From Sthenelais limicola (lineage: Eukaryota; Annelida; Polychaeta; Phyllodocida; Sigalionidae), in contig OW804096.1 of assembly GCA_942159475.1 (NCBI GenBank), positions 42,841,744 to 42,905,743 of the forward strand: DNA of 64,000 bases, in the 5' to 3' direction. Made by a program: the position numbers and the translations under genes. This document shows, piece by piece, positions 47,986 through 59,304 of this stretch (positions are counted from its first letter, which is position 1; each line of letters opens with the position of its first letter). The notes beneath the pieces are model-generated. The model made no database searches and was not told the DNA's origin. It saw only the letters and a list, made by a program, of their open reading frames with translations.

Positions 47986-49437
47986 GCTTTGGAAGGTGAG
48001 AGAGGCCTGGAATAAGCAAGTTCCCATGCCCACAGCCAGGTGGCACCTGTATATACACCAGTACATATATGTATGTATACATTTAATTAGTTAACTAATA
48101 ATATTAACACATATGGGTTGAAACGGATCAAACCCCATGTATATAGTAACGAGTAGGTGTGTCTGTCCTCTTGAGATCAAATACTTACAATACCTTTATG
48201 ATAGGATATTGTATAAAATGATCTATGATATGAAATTGAATGTGATATGCATATTTTCCTTGATCATGTACACAAACGAATTTTTATTCTAAAGTGAGAG
48301 AAAATTACGGGCTTGATAGGATACTTTTTCAAAATCATCTCAAATGGATTCGTTTTAATTCGAAGACATATTTGACGTGATAGTATTTAAGTTTATTTCG
48401 TTAGTGGATAATAGGGATGAATTAAGCAGAATCTGCTCTAAAATGTGGCCTGATATTAGCTGGTTGAAGCATTTATGTATTGTATATCAATATTGATTTA
48501 TTAATTTTCAATAGGTCATCAATGAATGAATGCAAAGTTCTTATCTGAAGATATCATAATTCTTTTTTTGCCAAATATTAAAAACAAAACTGGATCGATC
48601 TTCAAACATGAATTTGAATCTATCCAGATAGACAATAATTATGTATGTATAGGTTCAGACCACAGCGCAATTGGTTACAAGTATAACACTGCTAAGCTAT
48701 TATAAGCATCTAGGTCAATTTCGGTCAGAACCCGGGGATCTAGTTTGAATATTTGTCCCCTTGGTGAATAGCTCTAGTTCTCAATCCGAAGCCTTGATTG
48801 ACAACAGTTAAGTGACACGAAGTGGTGAAAAAGAGTTGTGTAAAAAAATGGATGTATTTTACAAGTGGCAAATGTGTACACCATCCAACCACATAGTCCA
48901 CAATATGAGAATTTTTCATCAGGAATTACAAATTAGTTTTAGCAATCATCGCTGATTTCTATCAACAGGAATGAATTACATGAATCACAGTCCTATAGAA
49001 CGGTACGTTGGTATCATAATCAACACAAAAAATCCCACGATATACAGTCCTAGTGCAAACTTTAAACGTGATTTCTCATCATCAATGTGCAAATTGGGTG
49101 TCTGATGGCAATAGCCCATATATATAGGCTTATTTGTTTTTGTACATTTATGTGTAAACATATATTCCATTGCCTGACATATACAACGCATGAAACGAGA
49201 ATATGAACAATGATGGCTATGATATTTATGTGTTTTCATAATGATTATGATAGGATAGCGAATGGGCAGAGAAGCTATAACCGTTAAATACCGATATGTT
49301 CAAAGCAGTATAACACTGGCCTGTTTAATAAAGCCTTTCTTCTTCTAATTTCGTGGTAAAGTGCAATAATTTAATAGCACATCTGTTGGCCTAATGGTTT
49401 AAAAACCCAGCATTGTACAATGGAAACAAATATCACA

Positions 49438-49486
49438 TTTATTTATAAGTATGTGTTATATATAATTGATTTTTGCCCAGTTTATT
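49438..49486 (-). promoter_or_regulatory. candidate poly(A) signals of gene 2
   Basis: AATAAA on the minus strand at 49486-49481 and 49443-49438, about 170-215 bases after the gene 2 stop. Position and orientation suit 3'-end formation. Confidence 0.5.
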
Positions 49487-49652
49487 ATTACGTTCCTAGT
49501 TAATGGGTGTATTCATATGAAGAGTGTATCATAGCTATAAGCAATTATCTTTCTCTGTAGGTATTATACAGGTGATTTCCAAATGCATTTCCATATCTAT
49601 ATTGAGTTCAATATGTAAAGGTGCATGAAATGAAAATGGAAGCAAGAGGACT

Positions 49653-50366
49653 TTACAGGAATTGTAGCTGGTATGGCCGAGGGAATAGAGTGCCTAGCGA
49701 GGTGCCAATGGCAAATATGAACACAATGAAGAATATACGATCCAAAGTGAAAGCTACAACCTTCCATTCATGTTTGACTGCCTTCAGCTCTTTGTCACCC
49801 TCTTTATTATTGACTGCATAAATGAGCTTTTGAATACCCTTTTCTGTGTTAGCAAGGTACATTTCAAGAGCTGCCAACCGAGAGTTTAGCGCCAGGATCG
49901 CATGGCTCTGCTGTGGGCTACTCGTTTCCATTTCCTCCGGCGTTTTGGAGTCTGTAAGTGTAACCGACTCAATTTGAGGCTTTTCTGACTCCTTTGCCGG
50001 CGAAGAGAGTGCTGTACTGTCGACATTGCTTGTGGCGTTCAACGGGGTTGATTCGTCTTCAGATGCGTATGCAACTTGAATGTCCTGTTTTTCAAAACTA
50101 CTTTCACGAGAAAGCAGTGGTTGACATGCGGCAACAACGTTTGTCCGCACGCCGTTGGTGGATGTTAGAGTTGCCTCCACCTGGCACGGGGTGGCGTTGC
50201 TGTTGTTGACGTGCAGCGCTTCCTGATTAGTTATCACGCCATCTTCCACGGTGGCGCCCTCTTTTGCTTTCCGACGCCTAGAATTACCTTTTGGAACCTT
50301 TGATTCGTTCTTCGACATACTTGAGCCACTGCAGCACATATATCTGATCTTGAATTTGCCGGACAG
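49653..50366 (-). CDS. gene 2 terminal exon: long cytoplasmic loop, TM4 and stop
   Basis: Acceptor TTTGTCCTTTCAG. Encodes 237 residues and a TAA. It starts LSGKFKIRYMCC; the basic start with a CC pair is typical of the region after TM3. A Ser/Thr/Glu-rich loop of about 160 residues follows, then an amphipathic helix (ALNSRLAALEMYLANTEKGI), then TM4 (VVAFTLDRIFFIVFIFAIGT) and LFPRPYQLQFL. Basic (NSRRRKAKEG) and SP/TP-containing patches make the loop a plausible trafficking or phosphorylation site (inference). Confidence 0.94.
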   Translation of the reverse strand: MSGKFKIRYMCCSGSSMSKNESKVPKGNSRRRKAKEGATVEDGVITNQEALHVNNSNATPCQVEATLTSTNGVRTNVVAACQPLLSRESSFEKQDIQVAYASEDESTPLNATSNVDSTALSSPAKESEKPQIESVTLTDSKTPEEMETSSPQQSHAILALNSRLAALEMYLANTEKGIQKLIYAVNNKEGDKELKAVKHEWKVVAFTLDRIFFIVFIFAIGTSLGTLFPRPYQLQFL

Positions 50367-53300
50367 CTGAAAGGACAAATTGGAAAACTTACGAGGATCG
50401 TTTTAAGAGAAAAGACTAGACAACAAAAACTCCCGGGAATCATTCAAGAAATGCTACCCACTATTGTATATAAACATATTACAATAAAAAGCTTGCAAAA
50501 TGCGGTACTGAAATTGATTATGCTTTTTACTTGAAACCTCAACATTAATTATGATCCACTTGAGGATAAGTGGGAGGGACGGGGAGCCTACGTGAACACC
50601 TAATAGACACCGTTGACCTCGTATAATATATATAATATATACCTACATTCAGCTAGTATTCAAATGCCCCCGCCATTGCTCCGGGTCTTTTGGACTATGT
50701 TTTATAACTAAGGTTAGGAACCATTTAGTTCTATACTCATTGGTTAATAACACTACATAAACAAATTTGACAAGAAACACATTAGCTATTGAGTTGTAAA
50801 CGGAGAGATGAAATCTGAATAAAGATCCTCTTAATGATATACATGTATTCAAAATAGATTATTATTAAGTATGAGTGATTTAGGGAAGGAACAAAAACAT
50901 ATTCTTGTGGCCTAATACACTTCAGATTCATGCAGTTTTCACAGGCGTAGAGCTAACATAGCTAATATCTATGATATATAGATATACAGGATCGAAACAA
51001 TTATGAAAATTGTTTAGAACTGCACGACCCAGGAAAGATACAAGATAGACAACACAGAAAATGTAAGGTATCTTAAGATATTAGGTTTGCTAGGGTTAGT
51101 GTGCTACTGAAATGTATGCTGGTCAAAAAGAGCTTCACTGTGTTGATGTGAGAGGAGGTTTCTTTATGATTAGTTATCGAAGGGGCCGAGGTTCAGTCTT
51201 CTGTTCTGCTAAGACCTCTCTCTGTTTTACTTTAACACCAATTGGGAGAAAGTACTAGATCGGGGAAACCATACTCACACAACTGCAAACCTAGAAACCA
51301 CAAATGACATTCTCTTAGCTTGATCTAAAGTGTTAACATGGAAGGGGTAGTTCACCTTTAATTGATAGAATGAAAAATATTCTCTTCGTCATTGATTACA
51401 AAATTGTTCAAATGAATTACTGTCAAAAGTCTCTGACCTAACTGTGATATCAAAGACTCTAAATCAAATTGGTTGTACAACAGCTACTACAACTGCAAGT
51501 TGGTGTACAGTCTTGCTGTGTCTGACATAAATACAACCAGCAAAAATTGAAAAAATTGTTTTATGTTGCAAGTGCCAGCCTCTGTAATTACAAATTGTTT
51601 TAAAGGCGCCATCTTCTTTGGTTTTTCTCAAGGCTATTCGTTTTCTATGAGTGGCGAGATTACGTTGGCCATAAAAGTGCCGGTCTTGTTTAAAATATTG
51701 CAAACAACTGAACGTTATTTTTTACTTTAGAGTAGCATGTGACTATTGTGGCAGTGTATCCAATTATATAGATATGTATACGTGTATTTCATATGGCAAA
51801 TATAACAACTTTTCAGTTCATTCTTCCATTAATTGCTAAAGACCTAATGATTTTGACATGCCATTCCTACGGCTTAGAAATTACCCTGGACTGTTGTCTC
51901 ACATGTTTATGGCATGAACCCTGAACATTAGCTTCCCTGAAGAACCAGCGAAAACTACTGTTCTTAAACACTTCAGATAAAATCTAGTTCTATGCGGTAT
52001 TCATTAGATTCGCCTCCCCAAAAAGAGAATAGATATGTATTTTGCGTAGTTTTCTGTTGTGCCAATTCTAGCTCAACCCTTATTGACCTATGGGGAAACT
52101 ATTGGAACTTACTATTTCCATATGTCATATCGTCTTTGAATATAGACAAAAGAGTGCCCTGGGACAGTAAAAGGGACCAGTTCACCTAATAACAATGTGA
52201 ACTTTAGAATTCACTTGAAAATAAATAGTCGGTTAGGCTGCTTTATTTATACCCCCTCGAGTGCCAACATTACATGCCTAGCTCCAAATATATACATGGA
52301 GAAATTTTAAACGACATTGAAAAAGAATTCTTCCTTAGCAGTACGTAATATGTATGTGTTTATGATAGAAAATATATAGCTTCAAAGTGTTATTAGAGAA
52401 TGTTTAAACGAGAAATGTTCTTAAGCAACAATCATATTTTGGGCAATAATTCTCCATACAACTCTTGATTGTATGAAGAACTTGGCGTACGTAGGGAACG
52501 AGACAACAGCCCACAATAATTCAAATTCGAGGTGAACGTACCGCTTTTAGCCAGGGGGGAACCTCCTTCATATTGTCTCCTTTTCTGTTGACATTAATGA
52601 CGACAGAAGATAGGAAGATGGATAGCATTATTAAGACCATGTTGAAGCAGTAGTACAGACCTGTAAATAGATTAACAAAAAACGAGTTATCGTTTCTTCC
52701 TTTTGGAAAACATGTGTGGGAGTAATTGTTATTCAATGTGCAGAAGGTTGGTCCCACTGGTAACGCTAATCTGAAGCCATCGGCCATCCTTTCAGGATGA
52801 ATGGTTACATGATATAATGAGTCAAAATGAACTAGACGTGATGTGAACATTCTTCATAAACACTTCCACGGTGAGCATAAAACTGGCTGTAACTGAAACA
52901 AAATCACGTTTATAGTGTAATCTAATGCTGTACGACACATGAGTTTATATGCCAGGTTTCCTGCGATTGGCATTTATTGGGCAGATGATAGTTTCTCTAT
53001 GAAATCAGCGGTTGGTGGTCAATATTAAAAAAAACAAAGGGAATGCTGTTTTCATTACCTCATAAACAGTATCACTGGCCCTACCCCTTCCAATTATGGC
53101 ACAACAGACCCAGGATTCTAGGGACAAAACACGCACCGTAATCGCTACTCCATAGGGATCTATGTGCCTGTATTGGTGACCCCACAGGAAACCTGTCAGA
53201 CAGCTTTTAGGGTAATTGACTATCAATTCTTGACGCTCGTATGCTTCGTCATTTGTCCATGCCAGTTCTTTCTTGACAAGATCCTAATTCTACATTATAG

Positions 53301-56300
53301 ATGAGATATATTTTTTTGTTTTTAAGATATCTTTTGATCTTTTGTTATCCAAACTTATTTCTCTTGCAACATGAACTAATTTTCCAGGGCCAAAACCCTG
53401 ACAGTGTACAACTTTCCTCTTCTATGTATGCCACCGATGCAATACGGGCGTTTGTAGCACTCTGTTGGTTCCGCTTACGAACAGACCGCCATCTGTGGAT
53501 TTTCGTTATTTTTATCTCCAAACATGATATATGAAGAGGCTTTATTAAAATATATCATCTTAAAACTTTAAAGATTGCCATTAAACATATTGTGGGGATT
53601 AACAAGTTTAAGAATTGTTTCCATCGGTGCTTCAGTCGGGATTCTGTCGATTCTACCGTCAAAATATTGAGGCCCTCTATGGTACCAAGCGAAATGTCTT
53701 GTATTTTTTGTATTGTTTGAGACATGATTGTTGCATAGTCCAATTACCTAAGTTGAATCGGTATAGCCCTGTTTACCAATGCCAAGAACATGTACAGGTT
53801 ATCTGAAGTAGTCGAGAAAAAATACCCTTGACGCAATTGATTCCTGCCTATTGGACCAACCAATTGACCTCAGGGACCATGTCAGTGTTAGTTCATGTGG
53901 TAATAAGGATTATTAGGGACAAAAACTTGTCTTTGATATGCTGACCCCGAAGGGAAACCAGCAGTTGTTGGTCATATAGATGAGAGACTTCTTTCCAGTG
54001 GAACAAATGATGCCTGTCGAGTGCTCTGCTATCGCCATTGAAGGTTTCCTATTTCCACCGCCTTTCATCCTCCTATCCTATGATATGAGCCAATGACAGG
54101 TGTTCTTTAGACAAATGATTAGAAACATAACCCCTCTTTTATTTCCCCGGTCCATTTCACTCATTGCAAGAGCAATAGAATGATAAGTTTGTCATAGTCC
54201 GGTGTTCCAAATCCAGCGTATAGGTGATTTCGAAATATGCAAGATGAAGGGTAATTATTATATTATACCCAAGAAACAATCACAGTTGACAGCATGGTAA
54301 AAGAACACAATGCTACAATAAAGATGCTTCTAATGCACCAAATTATTCTTACTTTTTCATCTTTCATCTTCAATATTTCAAATGGCTTCTTTGTAGGAAA
54401 ACGCAATCGATGTTTGTGGCGGCAATCAGTCGAAATCCAGGCATCCACTGTCGCACCGGCGAATTAACAATTTGCGATTTGTGTTTGCAATTGTGAACCT
54501 GCTCCAAATGGTGATCATGATATTAAGCAATTGTGTTAATGAGTAATAAGATTTAAAGGACATCAGAGACATGCAGGCATGAAGAAGGCATCATCCTTGC
54601 CGCGCAAGGACAATGCGACGACATCCACAGCACCTAGTGAACCCATTCTTTGTGCGAGCAGCACAGGCGGATAAAAATGGCTCTAACATTGATTTCACAA
54701 CTATTTTCTGGGAGCAAGGACACGTCCGAAATAAGGAACAAGTACGTTAACTCCTAAGGAACAGGCCAGAGGTAGACTGTGAGAAAACCATATTTGTACC
54801 TTGTAGTATCTTTTCTAGATTGTGACTTTTTATTTATGGCAGAAGTTTCAGGTCTCTACGTGTCAAATATGAAATATGAATGTTGGTGACGGTTCCTGTG
54901 CCACATGAATGGTTCGGAACTTTCTTTCATCAATGCTGCTGTATTGCCTTCAGGGGTCATGGCTCTACATGGTAGACACATTCATCATCTCTTACCTCGC
55001 GCTAGGTAGGGTATGGAACGAGTAATTTCCAGGATGTTTAGTATGGGAAATCTGTCTTGCTGGAAATCAACATCTGTAAACCACATGCACTGCATACATT
55101 GTGATAAGCATAATATGCACTATAGTATATGTGCAATTAGGATGAGGACACATAATGTTTACTTTTTGACCTGATTTAAAGCTACCTTTCAAAAGCCGCA
55201 TATACATAGATTTCACTGACGTCACAGTCGTCGCCATGTCCTGGGGCTCGTTAGATGGCTATGTATGCTGCGATACTTGAAAATGCCGTTTTCTGTCTGT
55301 TTTAACCTTTACCGTTTTAATGTGCTTCAACAATACCTTCTTGATAGGTTAGATAATCTTCCTTTAGTGTAGTATTACCCAAGTATCCACTCTTGTGAGG
55401 TTTATCAACTTTGTTTTGCTAACCACGCCGTAGACGGCAAGGATAGCTTTGACCCCAGACATGGTGGCAGTAGGATTCCCCAGCGACCCGGGTGACGTCA
55501 TGTGAGATCTATGTATATCATCGTTTAAAGTTCCATTATATTTATATTAGTTCTGTATTTTTCTTCTTTGTGTCTGCTTAGATGGCATTATATCAACTAG
55601 TCTGTCTCTCGTTATCGTTCCTTATATATTGCTTACACTACAAATTGGCCCAATAATATTTCTTATTCAACCAGCCGCTCACATTTTAATGAATAGAAGA
55701 AAGAATTTCCTGGCACCGTTATTTTAAATCAATGAAGAAACCCAGATTTAAGTGACACCCACCGACGAAGCTGATCCTTTTCATCTTCGACCTATTTTTT
55801 CAATCGCGATAATTGGATCTTATAACGACACTTCTAATAAAGCTCTTTTTCTACATCAGAAATTGACATCATTTACAACCATCAACCTCCCAGGACAAAC
55901 TACAAGGTAAGACCGTCATGACGCCTGAAACCTCATGTGCTTTCAGAACTTTAAGAACTTCAGAAGTTTAAAGTTCATAACTGCTGGGAAAGGATACTAC
56001 TGACATTAAAAACCTCTCTTCTAAAGTTGTTATCTCTGAGGACTGCGGACGGGATGCAAAGCTTTTATTGGTTAAAGGACAAGAGAGCTTTTCCTGAGAA
56101 TAGATTACGCAAAGGGATACTTTTCTTGTATTACTTACCGAGAGTAGGCACAGAGGAGGCTGTCGGGGGAGCAGCCTCTACCAAAATGAGGAGTAGCAGG
56201 AGGAAACTGGCGAAGAGGCTCATGGCTGAAAATAAATGCTGTATTGTCAAACCTAATAGGATTCAATGGATAAGGAGATGGTTTATGATGATAAAATGAT

Positions 56301-57052
56301 ACGCCACAGTAATTATTTAAAAGCAGCTACATTTGGTGCAAGGCCACATGTTGGGGACTTGTTTTTTCAGGAGAGGACCCTTTTTCAATTTACGACCTAC
56401 TCTCAGGGGATTCGGTTATATGAGTGTAAATCATGGAAGAGGTGTGCATGAATAAAGTAGTTCCATCTGTCATTATTTCCACACCAAAGTCAGGTGGGTA
56501 CAAATTTCATCACTCCAGTCGACAGTCCTACGTTACATACTATTACACTACCAAATGAAAACTAATCGTTGATAGTTTCTCTTATTTTTCTACTCACCAA
56601 GACTAGTCCGATCAGGCCTTTCCGGTGGTAACCAAAATACAACTAGGGTCATGCAAGCCAGAAATATGCAAGGCAATGTCAAGATAAAACTGGAAAAGAC
56701 CAGTTTTCGACGCATACTTAAAGTGAATGTTAAAGTTACGTATGGGTCTACACAACAATCATAGTATGAACTCTTGCGGTGTTCTCCTTTGGAAATGATA
56801 TCCCATGAGGTGGATTCCCTTTCAAGGTCAGAAATGTCCAGCATTTCCATGTCATCGTAGAAACCAAGGTCAATTTCGTTTCCGTGGTAGGCCCATGACC
56901 CGAATGTCATGTCACACGTCTGGGAGTCGAAGGGGTAGCTTGTGACGTCGACTGCACACGACGCTCTGTAGATTCGGTGTGGTATCCAGAGGACATCCCC
57001 AGTGTGTTCAATGACAACCAGTACGTCCCGCTCGTTTTTGTGTGTATCGGCT
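49653..57052 (-). CDS. nAChR-type Cys-loop channel subunit, alpha class (gene 2; 5' end off the window)
   Basis: Spliced on the minus strand from exons 57052-56598, 56225-56139, 52660-52542 and 50366-49653, giving 458 in-frame codons including the stop after one base completing the previous codon. Introns are GT-AG. It shows a Cys-loop (CAVDVTSYPFDSQTC, 13 residues between cysteines), loop B GSWAY, and loop C with YYDCCVDPY, the vicinal cysteines and tyrosines that mark agonist-binding alpha subunits. TM1-TM4 follow, ending LFPRPYQLQFL. By family it is the principal-face subunit of a pentameric ligand-gated channel. The exon for loop A and everything upstream were not found between 57053 and 64000, so they probably lie beyond the right edge. 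A 4.6-kb transposon occupies the upstream intron. Confidence 0.94.
52542..52660 (-). CDS. gene 2 exon: TM3, 119 bp
   Basis: Acceptor CTATTTACAG, donor GTACGT. Reads GLYYCFNMVLIMLSIFLSSV, then VINVNRKGDNMKEVPPWLKA: TM3 and the start of the cytoplasmic loop. Same length and phase as in gene 1. Confidence 0.95.
52661..56138 (-). other. 3.5-kb intron of gene 2 (TM2-TM3)
   Basis: Flanked by matching GT/AG sites. AT-rich sequence without recognisable elements. The other gene 2 introns are 372 bp (56226-56597) and 2175 bp (50367-52541), also without recognised features. Confidence 0.85.
56139..56225 (-). CDS. gene 2 exon: TM2 pore helix, 87 bp
   Basis: On the minus strand the acceptor ATTTTCAG is followed by AMSLFASFLLLLLILVEA and APPTASSVPTLG, then donor GTAAGT. 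Phase and length equal the gene 1 TM2 exon, and the residues are nearly identical. The open frame on the opposite strand here is a shadow. Confidence 0.95.
56598..57052 (-). CDS. gene 2 exon: Cys-loop, loops B and C, TM1, 455 bp
   Basis: The acceptor AG is followed by one base completing a split codon, then ADTHKNERDVLVVIEHTGDV. Donor GTGAGT. One uninterrupted exon covers what gene 1 splits into 133 + 322 bp, and the sum is exactly 455. Loop C is SSYYDCCVDPYV. TM1 is preceded by LSMRRKLVF and followed by LPPERPDRTSLG. The Met-initiated reading upstream of the acceptor is intronic. Confidence 0.95.
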
Positions 57053-57431
57053 CTTTTCAGCGCGAGGATGAGAGAGAATGATAAAACAACTCCATTATGC
57101 ACCTTCATTATACAGGGGGAAAGGTTCCTTTAGCTATATGAAATTCGCGAAAGCATTCATGAACGTTATATTACTTTTTATGAAAACATAATTATATATG
57201 AAATATGAAACAGTATGCAGTTTTACATAGATCTGAAATTAACAGAAATTTGACCAATGCGTCGCTCTTTTCAGACGCTACTATGCGATGTCTATACAGA
57301 ATCATATGGAAATCTAATTAGAGTCTATAACTATTTCATCAACCACTGAAAGAAGCGACATTTGATTGGGAAGAATTACAAGCATCTCTCATACAAGTAT
57401 AATGTATACATTTTTGTGATCGTGGTGTCTT

Positions 57432-58281
57432 AGACTGGTGCCAAACTACATATTATATGTCTTAAAAAATTTCTAGAGGCATTTTTTGTTAATGCTTGGT
57501 ATACGGTGGTTTTATACTATAGTGAGGGTGCTGAGTCCGAAAATGCTGGTTACCACCTTGAAATATTGCTCTTTGTTACCACCAGGGGGCGTTTTATGTC
57601 AATTCTCGGATATTTCATCTTATAACTACCAGGAAATTTATCACAGCCTTATGCATGTGTAAAATCATTTGTAGAGGAGATCATTAGCTTTCATTTGATA
57701 TCAACCTTTTTACTGTGCAATAAATATTACATTTTATATGAATTTTCAAAAAATTTTAAAAAATGCATTTTTTCACAAAGTGTAAAGTTTTTGAAAATTG
57801 AATGACAACAGAAGAAAAACTATTGATTTTAGCCATTAACAATTATAAAATGGAATAAAGGCCTGTTAAAGAGCTTCCATTTGACACCATTCACAAACCA
57901 ATCGGATCAATATTCATAGAAATATTGATTGTTGAAAAAATGAAGCACATTTGATTTTAAGTGAACATTTACCCAAACATCAAAGCACATAATATTATTC
58001 TAGAAGTTTCACAAAGTATGCTTTACAAAGAAATGTGAGTTTATCAACAAAAATACTTGGAAATAATTTTCAGGAAATTTTTTTTCAGATAATTCCTCAA
58101 GGTCAAGGTCAATCTCATTCAAAGCACATAATTATTCTAGAAGTTTCACAAAGTATGCTTTACAAAGAAATGTGAGTTTATCAACAAAAATACTTGGAAA
58201 TAATTTTCAGGAAAATTTTTTTCAGATAATTCCTCAAGGTCAAGGTCAATCTCATGGAGATGATCTAATACATGTACATCT
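57432..58281. repeat. left terminal inverted repeat of the 4.6-kb transposon
   Basis: Pairs with about 61330-62008 in inverted orientation. It is longer than the right arm because of an internal tandem duplication of about 138 bases. The inner edge is approximate, judged where the match to the right arm fades. Confidence 0.75.
57980..58255. repeat. tandem duplication (about 138 bp x 2) inside the left arm
   Basis: 57980-58117 and 58119-58255 are nearly identical, both running from CAAAGCACATAAT through GGTCAAGGTCAATCTCAT. The right arm appears to have a single diverged copy, so the duplication came after the element formed. Confidence 0.85.
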
Positions 58282-59304
58282 TCACAAGCATAGTTTATTT
58301 TCCCTTGTTAATGTATCCAACTTAATAAATACACAACTGCATATTATGAAATTGCTTGTTTATTTTGTTAAACAAAAAGACAAATAGTATATTGACCATG
58401 GGTCAGTAAAATGTGTAGTATTGTAGACATATGGGTCAGATTTTCTACAAATGTACAATTGCTGATTTCCAGACTTTGGTGCATTCTTTTGCTTATATTT
58501 CTAAGAAGAATTGTCAGAATAACGATATCTTTGCAGGGTCTTGTAAAAGACACTTTTAGCCTTTGGAAAATGTATACTTTTATTAGGTTGCATGGATTAT
58601 TCACTAAGCTATGCCCTCTCAAAATGCCAAAACATGGGAAAATGGGTGTTCTTTTCAGATATCATGTGTTCTTGTGGCTTTTAAAGCGAATAGAAATGCT
58701 TATGTCTATTTTTAATTAAATACGAATAAATGTAAATAGTTATGTCTGACATTGTAAACATGTAGAAGCACTAGAGATGTAGTGGTTTCAAGTATTGGCT
58801 ACAGGAATATATTTTTGTAGTTTATGTTAATGTTTTATGTTGGTTTTGCTGAGAATAATTTTGTTTGTTTCATCTAATTAATGTTTGGTTATGGTTGCTT
58901 ATAAATTTGCGGTTGCTTATTTATTAATTACATTTTTCTTTGCTACTTTTGCTTTGGTTTGTTTGTCATTTTGCTTTTATAATTGCCCCTAACACAAATC
59001 AACAAAATACAGCTGAGCACATCCTTAATGGAAAAGCTTATAGCAAGGGTATGAGAACAGACAAGATTACATTCCAAGTAATATGGCGACTTACAAGTAC
59101 GTCCTGACCTCTGCGACTTCATCTCAGAAACAAATTGATATTCAGGATATTCTTGAGGAGTTTGCCCAAATGCCCAAATTCTTCTCATGCTGACACTGTT
59201 ATTGTGATGGTTTATAGGACCTTCATCTGTAATCTTTGAACCGCATGTTGCCTTATTTCCATCATTATGACCACTTAATTTATGCCAAGTGAGGGTCAGT
59301 CTAT

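Larger units (their letters stand above)
31785..49437. other. 17.6-kb convergent intergenic region
   Basis: Lies between the two gene 3' ends. Content is the repeats listed, a possible retroelement-derived coding remnant at 33.9-34.75 kb, and the possible orphan exon at 41.15 kb. No complete gene was seen. Confidence 0.6.

Noticed and set aside
53005..53806. Several 60-77 codon frames within the gene 2 TM2-TM3 intron
   Set aside because: Both strands, no family similarity, and intronic position.
56027..56451. Plus-strand frames over the gene 2 TM2 exon
   Set aside because: Antisense shadow; the minus strand gives the conserved TM2 exon with correct splice sites and phase.
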